Both the position numbers and the translations under genes were made by a program. The notes under the pieces were generated by a model. It had not been told where the DNA came from and ran no database searches. It saw only the letters and a list, made by a program, of their open reading frames with translations. Shown here piece by piece: positions 32,221 through 39,898 of a stretch of 41,336 bases of DNA. Where the stretch lies: positions 1 through 41,336 of the forward strand of contig CASFGU010000053.1 of the NCBI GenBank assembly GCA_949294395.1. The letters are read 5' to 3'. The DNA comes from an uncultured bacterium (lineage in GTDB: Bacteria > Cyanobacteriota > Vampirovibrionia > Gastranaerophilales > Gastranaerophilaceae). Positions within the stretch are counted from its first letter, which is position 1. The number at the start of each line of letters is the position of its first letter.

Positions 32221-32433
32221 TATTTTCTAAAAGAATTTGGTCTGCGCCTGAAAATATACAGACTTAAGAAAAATTTTACTCAGGCACAGCTCGGCGAAAT
32301 GGTTGACATTTCGGAACACAGAATAAGCCAGATTGAAAACGGGAAATGCAATTTAACACTAAAAACTGTTAACAAAATCTCAAATGCACTTAACATTCAT
32401 GCTGTAAAACTTTTTAACTTTTATGAGCAATAA
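32221..32433 (+). pseudogene. XRE-type HTH fragment lacking a start codon
   Basis: After an in-frame TAA (32218-32220) the frame reads YFLKEFGLRLKIYRLKKNFT, then QAQLGEMVDISEHRISQIENG and KISNALNIHAVKLFNF, a full Cro/C1 HTH of ~60 residues ending at TAA 32431. No ATG, GTG or TTG precedes the HTH. The 5' end has probably been lost in the AT repeat tract at 32190-32220, unless a rare CTG/ATA start is used. It is divergent from the decayed pilin gene, mirroring the intact pair at 14358-15618. A terminator follows at 32542. Confidence 0.7.
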
Positions 32434-32541
32434 AATCAAGTAAACAAATGTAACAAATATTCCCAAAATTGCAATTATTTATAAAAAATATACTTTATAT
32501 ATACATCAGTTAAAAATACTGACTTAAGTTCATTTTAGAAT

Positions 32542-32573
32542 GGAAAGGGGCGACGAGCCCCTTTCCGTTTTTT
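32542..32573 (+). terminator. Intrinsic terminator
   Basis: Perfect 10-bp stem GGAAAGGGGC/GCCCCTTTCC with loop GACGA, followed by GTTTTTT on the plus strand. It closes the XRE fragment and touches the stop of the convergent gene. Confidence 0.88.
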
Positions 32574-33330
32574 AATTTGTTTTGCCTGAATTCTTTTTCA
32601 ATTCTTTCTTAAGATTACGCGGAAGTTTTGCCTTTGATTTAGGCTGAAGTTTTTTTGTTTGAGTTTTAGCAGACCTTAGAAGTTCAATCAGCAAATCTTT
32701 AAGTACGATGAAAGGTCGCTGGACATGCCGCCTGTTACATACACTGTTTTGATATTTTTTTGCTGATTTCTGCTCCTGACGGTTAATTTGTCCGGCTGTT
32801 TTGTTCCGGCGTCTTACCTTTGGCTGTTCTCTATGGCTTGGAATATAAGGTCTAAATTCAGCAGTATCCTTTGAATACAGCAAATCAACTGCGGCCTCCG
32901 CACTATCCATAGCATCAAAAAAAGCAGAACGCCCGTATTTTATCTGTCCGGAAGGTTTAGTTCCGATAATAAGGGTTCCAGCCGGCATAACTTCTTCCAT
33001 GCTGCCTACAGCAGGCATTGGGTTAACTATCCAGCTCTGCTGCAAAAATCCTTTTTTATCAAATGTTTTTATTGAAATAAGCTGTTTATTTTTTTCAAAA
33101 ACATCAACCACAATATCATTTTTATTATGCTGTTGACGCAGCCTTATCTGTTCCGACAGAACCGACCACAACGGAAGTCTATGTCCTTCCGGAATATTCA
33201 TATCCAGATAAATTGCATCTCTTGAAGCTTTTACTGCGCGGTCAGCCTTTTTTAAAAGTTTTTCAGCACCTCTGGAATTCACATATAAAGCTGTGAATGC
33301 AGGGCTTTTATTATAACTTTTTATTTCCAT
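32572..33330 (-). CDS. Hypothetical protein with very basic C-terminus
   Basis: 252 residues. The N-terminal ~165 residues look globular (SPAFTALYVNSRGAEKLLKKADRAV; DIVVDVFEKNKQLISIKTFD; AGTLIIGTKPSGQIKYG). The last ~85 are Lys/Arg/Gln rich, like a nucleic-acid- or surface-binding tail. The start MEIKSYNKSPAFTALYV, with a short SPAFTA-type opening, resembles many uncharacterised Gastranaerophilales proteins from memory. No enzyme motif. AAGGAGAAATTTATAA precedes the ATG, supporting a real gene. Confidence 0.65.
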   Translation of the reverse strand: MEIKSYNKSPAFTALYVNSRGAEKLLKKADRAVKASRDAIYLDMNIPEGHRLPLWSVLSEQIRLRQQHNKNDIVVDVFEKNKQLISIKTFDKKGFLQQSWIVNPMPAVGSMEEVMPAGTLIIGTKPSGQIKYGRSAFFDAMDSAEAAVDLLYSKDTAEFRPYIPSHREQPKVRRRNKTAGQINRQEQKSAKKYQNSVCNRRHVQRPFIVLKDLLIELLRSAKTQTKKLQPKSKAKLPRNLKKELKKNSGKTN

Positions 33331-33510
33331 TTATAAATTTCTCCTTGTATCGTAAATATAAATTTACAAAAACCCTGAATAACATCTTTTGCTAAATTAT
33401 AGCAAAAGATTCTGGAATTTAATAAAAGTTCATTTTCGGCAATATTATTAATATATTTGTTTTATATTTCAATTTTCTGTATGATAATTACATCAGGAGG
33501 CAGTTAAATC

Positions 33511-33732
33511 ATGAGAGTTAAGAAAGCAAAGACATCAGAACAACTCACCGAACGTGAAATACTAACCCTTAGCTATCTTGCGGATGGATACGAAAACAGA
33601 GAAATTGCTGAAACCATATTCGTAAGCACCCATACTGTTAAAGCCCACGTAAGCTCTATTCTAAAAAAATTAAAAGCTAGAAACCGCACACATGCAGTTT
33701 ACATTGCCCTTAAACGCGGTCTTATTGATTAA
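33511..33732 (+). CDS. Single-domain LuxR/GerE-type HTH protein
   Basis: 73 residues that are almost only a LuxR-type DNA-binding domain: LTEREILTLSYLADGYENREIAETIFVSTHTVKAHVSSILKK spans about residues 12-53 (shown to its conserved Lys), the normal four-helix module. There is no receiver or ligand domain, like GerE of sporeformers. AGGAGG lies 10 nt before the ATG, and TATGAT just upstream may be the -10. Located 51 bp before the cell-wall amidase gene, which could be a target. Confidence 0.9.
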   Translation: MRVKKAKTSEQLTEREILTLSYLADGYENREIAETIFVSTHTVKAHVSSILKKLKARNRTHAVYIALKRGLID

Positions 33733-33783
33733 ATTAATTGTTACAATTTGAAAATTTAACAATTAAATTATATTATAGATAGT

Positions 33784-35676
33784 ATGAGAAGAGTTATTAA
33801 TTTTATTTTATTGTTTATATTAATTACATTTACGCTATGCACAAAGGCTTTTGCCGGAGATGTGTTCAAAATAACTTCGGCTAATTTTGATACCTCAAAT
33901 TCAGTTGTTGTCCTGACAGCCCTTGACGGTACAAACTCACAGATTATGCCCGAGATAAAACTTGTTGAGATGGACAATCCGAAAAGAGCTTATTTTGACA
34001 TTCCTTCGGCAGTACTAACAATTCCGAAACAGGACTGGTCGTTTAATTCTCAGGGAATTAAGCAGATAAAAATTTCACAATTTACAACAAACCCGGATGT
34101 GGTGCGCGTTGTAATGTATTTTGAGGATGACTACCAGCTTTCCAACATAAAATTTTTAAGGATGAAAAATAATATTATCCTCCACTTTAAAAATTCCATC
34201 TGTGAGAATAATAATTACTATCAGAACACATACAGAGATGAACATTCCTCCTCAAGCGATTTCTATGAATATTTAACCGTTACCACTCCGACAATTCAGA
34301 AAACAGAGGAGAAAACGGATATTGCCGGTCAAATTCAGGAAGCGTTCAGCTCTACCTTAGAACAGGCTTCTCAAATCTTAAATCCGAGAGAAAAAAAAGA
34401 GCTTAGACTTAATACAAAGTATTATATAGACAAAATTACCGCGAAGAATAATGCTGTTTTATTTAATGGCTTTGGCTCGGTTTCGCTTGAAAAACCGATG
34501 ATTCTCACCAATCCCTCAAGAATTGTCTTTGATATGCCAAACACCCTTGTGTCCATGGACATCAGAAACAAAGAATACAAAATTAACGATACCGATACGG
34601 TAAAAGTTGGACAATTCATTGTAAATAAGGCAAGAGTTGTAATTCAAACCAATAATGTAGATGATTACATACCGATATATTCAAGCGACAACCAGTCGCT
34701 TCTGATTGCAAACAAAGAAAAAATAGAGAGGGATACCCTTTACACAAACAAGGGCGATATGATTGCTTATGCAAACAAGAATGTTGATGAGCATACTGAT
34801 GAAATGACACTTTCCTTCAACCACCCCGTAGTACACGGTCTTGACAGAACAAATGACAAGCTTGTTCTGTACCTTTATAACATTTCAAAATACAATGAAT
34901 ACACTTTCAAAAATACATTCGCCAAAACAGCTTTTGCAAATACTCAGGTAACCCTTCTGCCTGAAACCGGAATGAAACTGACACTGCCGCTTGAGCAAAA
35001 TACAGTTGTAAGCACCTATCTCGGCGCAGACGGCAAAGTCCTGAAAATAAAGACAGTAGCCCCTAAAAAATCAACACCGCCTGCAGCAGCAGCTGCTGCT
35101 GCAGGCGGAACAGCAGTTGTAATACCGGTAGTTCCTGCAGGCAAGCCGCGTGTCGTAATTGACGCAGGTCACGGCGGCACCGACCACGGCGCCATTAGAG
35201 ATAATACAAGCGAAAAAGATATTACTCTTGATGTTTCTAAAAAAGTTGAGGACTTATTAAAGAAACAGGGTTACGCGGTTTTGATGACACGAACAGGGGA
35301 TTCATTTGTATCACTTGCGGACAGAGTTGCAATGTCTGAAAAATTCAATCCTGATATTTTTGTAAGCATTCACGTAAATTCAAGTGTCCGTCCGGAAATT
35401 ACCGGCATTGAAACTCATTACTACCATCAGGAAAGTATGCAACTTGCACAGACAGTTCACTCCTCTCTTGCAAGCGCTATAGATTCCAAAAACAGAGGAC
35501 TTTTCAAATCAAAATTCTATGTAATAAATCATACAACTTCTCCGGCAATACTGGTTGAAATCGGATTTATTTCAAACGATAATGAAAGAGCACAGCTTGT
35601 AAGTGAAAAACGCAAACAGGCAACCGCAAAAGCAATAGTGGAGGGCGTTAACAATTATTTCAAGCAGCTCAAATAA
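33784..35676 (+). CDS. AMIN-domain N-acetylmuramoyl-L-alanine amidase (AmiC-like)
   Basis: 630 residues exported by a signal peptide (cleaved after AFA, ~24). Two AMIN-like beta domains (about 26-125 and 205-300) should target it to the cell wall or septum. A Thr/Pro/Ala linker with seven Ala (~433-439) follows, then an Amidase_3 domain (~456-628). That domain has VVIDAGHGGTDHGA (zinc His ~462), Glu in SEKDITLDV, DIFVSIHVNSS (second His) and VEIGFISND with catalytic Glu ~593. It cleaves peptide stems from peptidoglycan, as AmiC enzymes of Cyanobacteria do in cell separation. It starts with TATTAT 7 nt before the ATG and no SD. murI follows 1 nt after the stop. Confidence 0.93.
   Translation: MRRVINFILLFILITFTLCTKAFAGDVFKITSANFDTSNSVVVLTALDGTNSQIMPEIKLVEMDNPKRAYFDIPSAVLTIPKQDWSFNSQGIKQIKISQFTTNPDVVRVVMYFEDDYQLSNIKFLRMKNNIILHFKNSICENNNYYQNTYRDEHSSSSDFYEYLTVTTPTIQKTEEKTDIAGQIQEAFSSTLEQASQILNPREKKELRLNTKYYIDKITAKNNAVLFNGFGSVSLEKPMILTNPSRIVFDMPNTLVSMDIRNKEYKINDTDTVKVGQFIVNKARVVIQTNNVDDYIPIYSSDNQSLLIANKEKIERDTLYTNKGDMIAYANKNVDEHTDEMTLSFNHPVVHGLDRTNDKLVLYLYNISKYNEYTFKNTFAKTAFANTQVTLLPETGMKLTLPLEQNTVVSTYLGADGKVLKIKTVAPKKSTPPAAAAAAAGGTAVVIPVVPAGKPRVVIDAGHGGTDHGAIRDNTSEKDITLDVSKKVEDLLKKQGYAVLMTRTGDSFVSLADRVAMSEKFNPDIFVSIHVNSSVRPEITGIETHYYHQESMQLAQTVHSSLASAIDSKNRGLFKSKFYVINHTTSPAILVEIGFISNDNERAQLVSEKRKQATAKAIVEGVNNYFKQLK
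35077..35108. repeat. 32-bp perfect palindrome within the amidase gene
   Basis: The left half CCGCCTGCAGCAGCAG (35077-35092) is followed without spacer by its exact reverse complement (35093-35108). It encodes the Pro-Ala-Gly linker before the catalytic domain. GC content is far above the surrounding gene. Confidence 0.9.
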
Positions 35677-35677
35677 C

Positions 35678-36484
35678 ATGCCAATAGGATTTTTTGACTC
35701 GGGCGTCGGAGGTTTAACTGTATTGAAACAGTTTAGAAATCTTCTGCCCTCAGAGGACTGCCTCTACTTTGGTGACACAAAAAATATGCCTTACGGTGAA
35801 AAATTAGAAAAAGAACTTATTGAATTTGCGGATATAATTTTTAAATTCTTTGAACAAAAACAGGTTAAAGCCGTTGTTATGGCGTGCAACACAACTTCCG
35901 CAGTAACTTACGAAAAACTTAAAGATAAATATAACTTTAAAATTTATCCAATAATTCAGTCAGTGACAAAAATTCTCGCTTCTGAGCCGGTTAAAAGGAT
36001 TGGAATACTTGCAACGCACGCTACAATAAATTCTCACGCCTATAAAAACGGCATAAAAAAATACAATCCTGATATGGAAGTTGTTGAAATTGCCTGTCCC
36101 GGCTGGGTGAAAATTGTTGAAAACGGTCTGGAAAACAATAAACAAAGCCTGAGTGACATAAAAAATAAACTTGATGAAGTGCTTTCATTTAATCCTGAAA
36201 AGATAGTCCTTGCCTGCACTCATTACCCTTATCTTCTGCCGCAGCTCTCAAAGTTTGCGGATAGCAGTCTATTTATTGACCCATCTAAAGCATTTGCTGA
36301 ATTTATAAAAGAAGATTTGCAAAAGTCAGGAATGCTTTCAGCTTCTAAACAAGAAGGGCGGGAAGAATTTTTTGTGAGTGCAGCACCTGAAAACTTTAAA
36401 AGTGCAGCCTCAATTTTCTATAACATCTCAACTAAACCTGTGTTAGTAGATTTAAACACTCCTGATATGTTGCAGCCTCTATAA
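35678..36484 (+). CDS. murI: Glutamate racemase
   Basis: 268 residues. It converts L-glutamate to D-glutamate for peptidoglycan using two cysteines. GFFDSGVGGLTVLK (4-17) holds the Asp-Ser pair, MACNTTSA gives Cys70 and LACTHYPYL gives the second Cys near 180, with the following His-Tyr-Pro typical. It starts 1 nt after the amidase stop, so coupled expression of two wall enzymes is likely. The last ~17 codons overlap the convergent DUF3326 gene by 53 bp. Confidence 0.95.
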   Translation: MPIGFFDSGVGGLTVLKQFRNLLPSEDCLYFGDTKNMPYGEKLEKELIEFADIIFKFFEQKQVKAVVMACNTTSAVTYEKLKDKYNFKIYPIIQSVTKILASEPVKRIGILATHATINSHAYKNGIKKYNPDMEVVEIACPGWVKIVENGLENNKQSLSDIKNKLDEVLSFNPEKIVLACTHYPYLLPQLSKFADSSLFIDPSKAFAEFIKEDLQKSGMLSASKQEGREEFFVSAAPENFKSAASIFYNISTKPVLVDLNTPDMLQPL

Positions 36485-37412
36485 TTTTTCCGGACTTAAA
36501 CAGTTTTTCGTTCGTAACCTCAAGCGCAGTAGAATTTTCCCTGACGGCGTAAACGGGAATATTTCTTCTTAAGGCCTCAAACACAGGCACCGACCCCAGC
36601 GCATCCGCAGGCATTACAAGAAAATCAAGATTATCAACGGAAATTCCGCCCTCAACAGACAGAAGAGGCGCCTGAGAAAGCCCGAGAAGAATACATGGCA
36701 GAAAAGTCGGCGTAATATACTCTGCTGCAGCCTTTGAATTAACTATCTCCCGAGAAATCGAATAATCCTCAAACGCCGGAGAGTGCGCACACGGAACTTT
36801 CAATTCTTTAGAAATATAATGGGAAATAATTGCCTCAACCCCGCCCACAGGATCGGTACCGGAGCCCTGAGCGTAACCCTCATTCATCTCTTCCGGATCC
36901 TCAAAAAGACATACTATTGCAATTGTGTCAGCACCTTTTGCCAGAAGCTTCTTTGACGCTCTTAAAAGAGTTTTCGGGCACTTAAGACTGCCCGAGGAAA
37001 CCCCGTTTTTATCAAGACAAAATTCAACACCTGCAGGCTCATCAGTAATTTCAAAACCAATAACCTCAACTCCGTAGACAGTTTTTACTGCATTAATCGT
37101 GTTTATGTGAATATTCAAAACATCCTGAGGAATAGCACAATCAAAAACAACCCCGATTTTATTATTACAGGAAGGTTTAAAAAACAAATTTCCTTTAAAA
37201 AACTCGTCCAGAGAATAACCCTCTATGTAAAACATATTACCGGTAATCCCGGAAAATCCGCCTGCATTAACAACATTAGGATTTACAATGAGTTTAAAAT
37301 GCTGCGCAAATCTTCTTGCCCATACGCTTGCATCTCCGGCATATCCGCCGATTGACGCACCAATTCCGGTAGGGACAATAAATGCTCCGAGTTTTTCTTT
37401 TTCATTTATCAT
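36432..37412 (-). CDS. DUF3326 family protein
   Basis: 326 residues from ATG 37412 (MINEKEKLGAFIVPTGIGAS). The frame is open up to 37568, but those extra 52 codons would be read through a terminator hairpin (37429-37452). A TATTAT box lies 6 nt before 37412, so I take the shorter form. VPTGIGASIGGYAGDAS, NPNVVNAGGFSG, GSGTDPVGGVEAIISHY and HSPAFEDYSI are recognisable DUF3326 blocks. The family is common in Cyanobacteria and its function is unknown, though the Gly-rich blocks suggest nucleotide or sugar handling. Convergent overlap with murI. Confidence 0.82.
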   Translation of the reverse strand: MINEKEKLGAFIVPTGIGASIGGYAGDASVWARRFAQHFKLIVNPNVVNAGGFSGITGNMFYIEGYSLDEFFKGNLFFKPSCNNKIGVVFDCAIPQDVLNIHINTINAVKTVYGVEVIGFEITDEPAGVEFCLDKNGVSSGSLKCPKTLLRASKKLLAKGADTIAIVCLFEDPEEMNEGYAQGSGTDPVGGVEAIISHYISKELKVPCAHSPAFEDYSISREIVNSKAAAEYITPTFLPCILLGLSQAPLLSVEGGISVDNLDFLVMPADALGSVPVFEALRRNIPVYAVRENSTALEVTNEKLFKSGKIIEAATYQECLNLLTQV

Positions 37413-37428
37413 AAGTCTATAATATAAC

Positions 37429-37452
37429 AAAAGCGGCAAAACTGCCGCTTTT
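37429..37452 (-). terminator. Intrinsic terminator of the coiled-coil gene
   Basis: Perfect 10-bp stem AAAAGCGGCA/TGCCGCTTTT with loop AAAC, read on the minus strand as stem plus TTTTGTT. It lies between the 37480 gene and the DUF3326 start. Confidence 0.85.
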
Positions 37453-37479
37453 TCAAAACCTTGATATTTAATTTTTAAC

Positions 37480-37872
37480 TTACTGTTGTGCACCTCCGTA
37501 TGTAAAGTCTGACTTAACGTTATTTTGAAGTAATTTAGTCCAGGTACTCTCAAATGATGTGATTTCATTCAACCGTGTTTCGTAGTTGTTCTTATCAAGC
37601 TCTAATTGAGATTCCCAGGAATTTAAGTTAGCAAGTTCGAATTCGTGGTCTTTTTCAAGTTCTTCCATTACCATCTGATAAGTTGTTGTATCATCAGCAT
37701 CGTAATATTCATAATAGTAATACTGTTGTTTGTCGTTATACTGAGCCTGAAGTTCAGCACTCTGACGTGACGCATTCATAAGATTAAACATAACATCTGA
37801 CAACTTTGTGTTAAGCATGGATTTTTGTTTTGTATACATTAACAAAGTTTCCTGAATGTTAGAAATAGCCAT
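37480..37872 (-). CDS. Small coiled-coil protein, function unknown
   Basis: 130 residues, almost entirely helical and rich in Gln, Asn, Tyr and Glu. It opens MAISNIQETLLMYTKQKSML, has an acidic/aromatic patch (QQYYYYEYYDADDTTTYQ at ~49-66) and then a Glu/Leu coiled coil to the Gln-rich end. This plan (two helices around a short break) resembles YscO/FliJ-type or spacer proteins, but I see no diagnostic residues. AGAGGCGAGCATT precedes the ATG. Divergent from clpP; ended by a good terminator. Confidence 0.65.
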   Translation of the reverse strand: MAISNIQETLLMYTKQKSMLNTKLSDVMFNLMNASRQSAELQAQYNDKQQYYYYEYYDADDTTTYQMVMEELEKDHEFELANLNSWESQLELDKNNYETRLNEITSFESTWTKLLQNNVKSDFTYGGAQQ

Positions 37873-37984
37873 AATGCTCGCCTCTCTTCTTTTTATCTCT
37901 CTTACTTATATAAAAACATTCCCCGCCCTCTGATTTCAGTATTTACGTATTTCGTTACATTTGTTAACATGCTTTATAATTTTA

Positions 37985-37993
37985 TGCTATAAT
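37985..37993 (+). promoter_or_regulatory. Extended -10 promoter of clpP
   Basis: TGCTATAAT (TGN plus perfect TATAAT). A second TATAAT is at 37975-37980. AGGAGA, a strong ribosome binding site, lies between this and ATG 38019. Confidence 0.6.
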
Positions 37994-38018
37994 ATATTTA
38001 TAATTAGGAGAGAATTAA

Positions 38019-38633
38019 ATGGATCAAGAAACTTATTTAAAAATTATGGGTTATGTACCTACCGTAATTGAGGCATCATCAAGAGGGGAGCGGTCTTTCG
38101 ACATATTTTCAAGACTGTTAAGAGAAAGAATTATTTTTCTCGGCTCTGAAATAGATGATGAGGTTGCAAATTCTATCGTAGCGCAGCTGTTACTTCTGGA
38201 CAGCGAAAACAACGAAAAAGATATTATGCTGTACATAAACAGCCCGGGCGGCGTAATCACTGCAGGAATGGCAATTTATGACACCATGAACCTTATTAAA
38301 TCAGATGTATCAACAATTTGCCTCGGCGATGCAGCCTCAATGGGTGCGTTTCTTCTCTGCTCCGGTGCAAAAGGCAAAAGAATGGCGCTTCCAAACTCAA
38401 GAATAATGATTCACCAGCCGCTCGGCGGAGCAAAAGGTCAGGCTACTGACATTGAAATTGAGGCAAAAGAAATTCTCAGAATGAAGAAAATGTTAATTGA
38501 AATCATTGCCGAAAATTCAGGTCAGCCTTACGACAAAGTAAAAGAGGACTGCGAACGCGACCACTTCTTATCGGCTTACGAGGCAAAAGAATACGGTCTT
38601 ATCGACAAAGTAATTGAAAAAAGTTCATCTTAA
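38019..38633 (+). CDS. clpP: ATP-dependent Clp protease proteolytic subunit
   Basis: 204 residues, S14 serine peptidase that forms the 14-mer degradation chamber used with ClpX/ClpA/ClpC. Catalytic Ser107 ([11 protein letters not shown]), His132 (IMIHQPLGG) and Asp181 ([18 protein letters not shown]) are present, along with [20 protein letters not shown] and the handle region [19 protein letters not shown] instead of the usual GQAAS is a small deviation. No clpX is adjacent in the window, so this may be one of several ClpP paralogues as in Cyanobacteria. A strong terminator follows. Confidence 0.96.
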   Translation: MDQETYLKIMGYVPTVIEASSRGERSFDIFSRLLRERIIFLGSEIDDEVANSIVAQLLLLDSENNEKDIMLYINSPGGVITAGMAIYDTMNLIKSDVSTICLGDAASMGAFLLCSGAKGKRMALPNSRIMIHQPLGGAKGQATDIEIEAKEILRMKKMLIEIIAENSGQPYDKVKEDCERDHFLSAYEAKEYGLIDKVIEKSSS

Positions 38634-38652
38634 TAAAAGTTAACAATATTAT

Positions 38653-38686
38653 AAAAACATGCAATTCCGCGGAGTTGCATGTTTTT
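38653..38686 (+). terminator. clpP terminator
   Basis: 12-bp stem AAAAACATGCAA/TTGCATGTTTTT around a partly self-pairing TTCCGCGGAG loop, 20 bp after the stop; the T-rich right arm continues into TATAT. Confidence 0.85.
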
Positions 38687-38743
38687 ATATACATGTAGGT
38701 AAAGGTTAAAAAAGGTTAGTTTAAAAATTTAGGTAGGTAAAAG

Positions 38744-39271
38744 ATGTCTCTATTGATTTTCGCATATCGAAAACTTGAGATTATTCGTCAGAAGGAGGAA
38801 CTCAACTATCGACTGATGAACATGAATCGAAAACTCCACGATTTGCAGCAATACGCAAGCAACATCGCGGACGGTTCAGTGTCTATGAGTGATATGATGA
38901 ATACTCCGGCCTCAATGTTCGGCAGACAGCTTATGTTTATGACGTATGCCCACAACGGAGCTCTGATGAGTGCTCAGCAGAATATGCAAGGACTTATGAT
39001 GATGCCTCATGTTCAGATGCAGATGCAGCAAATGCAGGATCCGAACATGAAGATGATGTATCAGAACTGGATTTTCCAGAACTTGTACAATCAGGCTCGG
39101 GAGCGAGCGGGTAAACAGGAAGAAAAACTTTTGCATCAGCAGGAAGAAGAATTGCACAAGGAAAAAGCAAAACTTGAAACACAGCTTAAACTTCTGGAAG
39201 CCGAATATGACGCGGTTAAACAGGGTGAGGACAAATCTGCCCAGAGCTGGAAACCTGAATACGTTGCTTAA
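38744..39271 (+). CDS. Met/Gln-rich helical protein, function unknown
   Basis: 175 residues. An N-terminal helix (YRKLEIIRQKEELNYRLMNM) is followed by a stretch very rich in Met, Gln and Asn (~55-105, e.g. HVQMQMQQMQDPNMKMMYQN) and a charged C-terminal coiled coil (EEKLLHQQEEELHKEKAKL). The opening with ASNIADGSVSMSDMMNTP resembles uncharacterised proteins of Gastranaerophilales, from memory. It and the 130-aa gene at 37480 share a helical, Gln-rich make-up and flank clpP. No enzyme motif. Met-rich segments can bind metals or hydrophobic partners, but this is only a possibility. No clear SD (AGGTAGGTAAAAG lies upstream). Confidence 0.65.
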   Translation: MSLLIFAYRKLEIIRQKEELNYRLMNMNRKLHDLQQYASNIADGSVSMSDMMNTPASMFGRQLMFMTYAHNGALMSAQQNMQGLMMMPHVQMQMQQMQDPNMKMMYQNWIFQNLYNQARERAGKQEEKLLHQQEEELHKEKAKLETQLKLLEAEYDAVKQGEDKSAQSWKPEYVA

Positions 39272-39314
39272 GCTTAAACAAAAGGTTTAAACCAATACAA
39301 GCCTATCCTTAAAA

Positions 39315-39869
39315 CTAACCATTTAAGGGCCCGCATAAATGCGGGCCTTTTGCCGCATCCGTAATAACATAATCAACAGGTATATCAAAAGCCTCAACCG
39401 GAAGCTTTTCAACAACAAATTTTTCACAAACAGGAACAACCGTCACGGCATGCGGCACCTGACTTAAAAACCTGTCGTAATACCCTCCGCCGTACCCAAG
39501 CCGGTAATTATCTTTATCAACTGCAAGCGCAGGTACAATAATCAAATCAAGAATTTCAGCGGCAATCGGCTCTGAACAAGGTTCACTAATATTTAAGGCT
39601 GATTTTTTAAACTTAGTATCTTTCGTATAAGGACAGACTATAAGCTTTTCACCGTCAACTTTCGGGAAATAAAAACTTTTTCCTTTATCCTCCAGCAGCC
39701 CGAGGAGATTAACCTCAAATTTCAACGGGTAAAAAAGCATAACATTTTTGGAATTTTTATAAATTTCAGAGGCTTTTATATTTTTCTCAATAATGCGGCT
39801 TATATTTTGAATATCAAGCTCTTTCCGTGCGGTTTTAAATCTAATTCTTAAGTCTGTTTTACTAACCAT
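39315..39869 (-). CDS. 5-formyltetrahydrofolate cyclo-ligase
   Basis: 184 residues from ATG 39869 (MVSKTDLRIRFKTARKEL). It converts 5-formyl-THF to 5,10-methenyl-THF with ATP. VMLFYPLKFEVNLLGLL and FYFPKVDGEKLIV are usual family blocks. DLIIVPALAVDKDNYRLGYGGGYYDRFL holds the ATP-binding LGYGGGYYDRF motif. The frame is open upstream to 40001, but those codons would overlap the divergent cobalamin gene and do not look like the family. AATATA (TATATT on the minus strand) lies 6 nt upstream, with no SD. The last residues (KGPHLCGPLNG) are encoded by the hairpin of the opposite gene's terminator. Confidence 0.92.
   Translation of the reverse strand: MVSKTDLRIRFKTARKELDIQNISRIIEKNIKASEIYKNSKNVMLFYPLKFEVNLLGLLEDKGKSFYFPKVDGEKLIVCPYTKDTKFKKSALNISEPCSEPIAAEILDLIIVPALAVDKDNYRLGYGGGYYDRFLSQVPHAVTVVPVCEKFVVEKLPVEAFDIPVDYVITDAAKGPHLCGPLNG
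39325..39351 (+). terminator. Intrinsic terminator of the Met-rich gene
   Basis: Stem AAGG(G)CCCGCA/TGCGGGCCTT with a one-base bulge and loop TAAA, followed by TT on the plus strand. It lies inside the 3' end of the convergent cyclo-ligase gene. Confidence 0.78.
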
Positions 39870-39898
39870 GATTTTAATATATAATAAATTCAGATAAA

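Noticed and set aside
37413-37568. N-terminal extension of DUF3326 protein
   Set aside because: The 52 extra codons run through a terminator hairpin and a -10-like box; the family motif begins right after ATG 37412.
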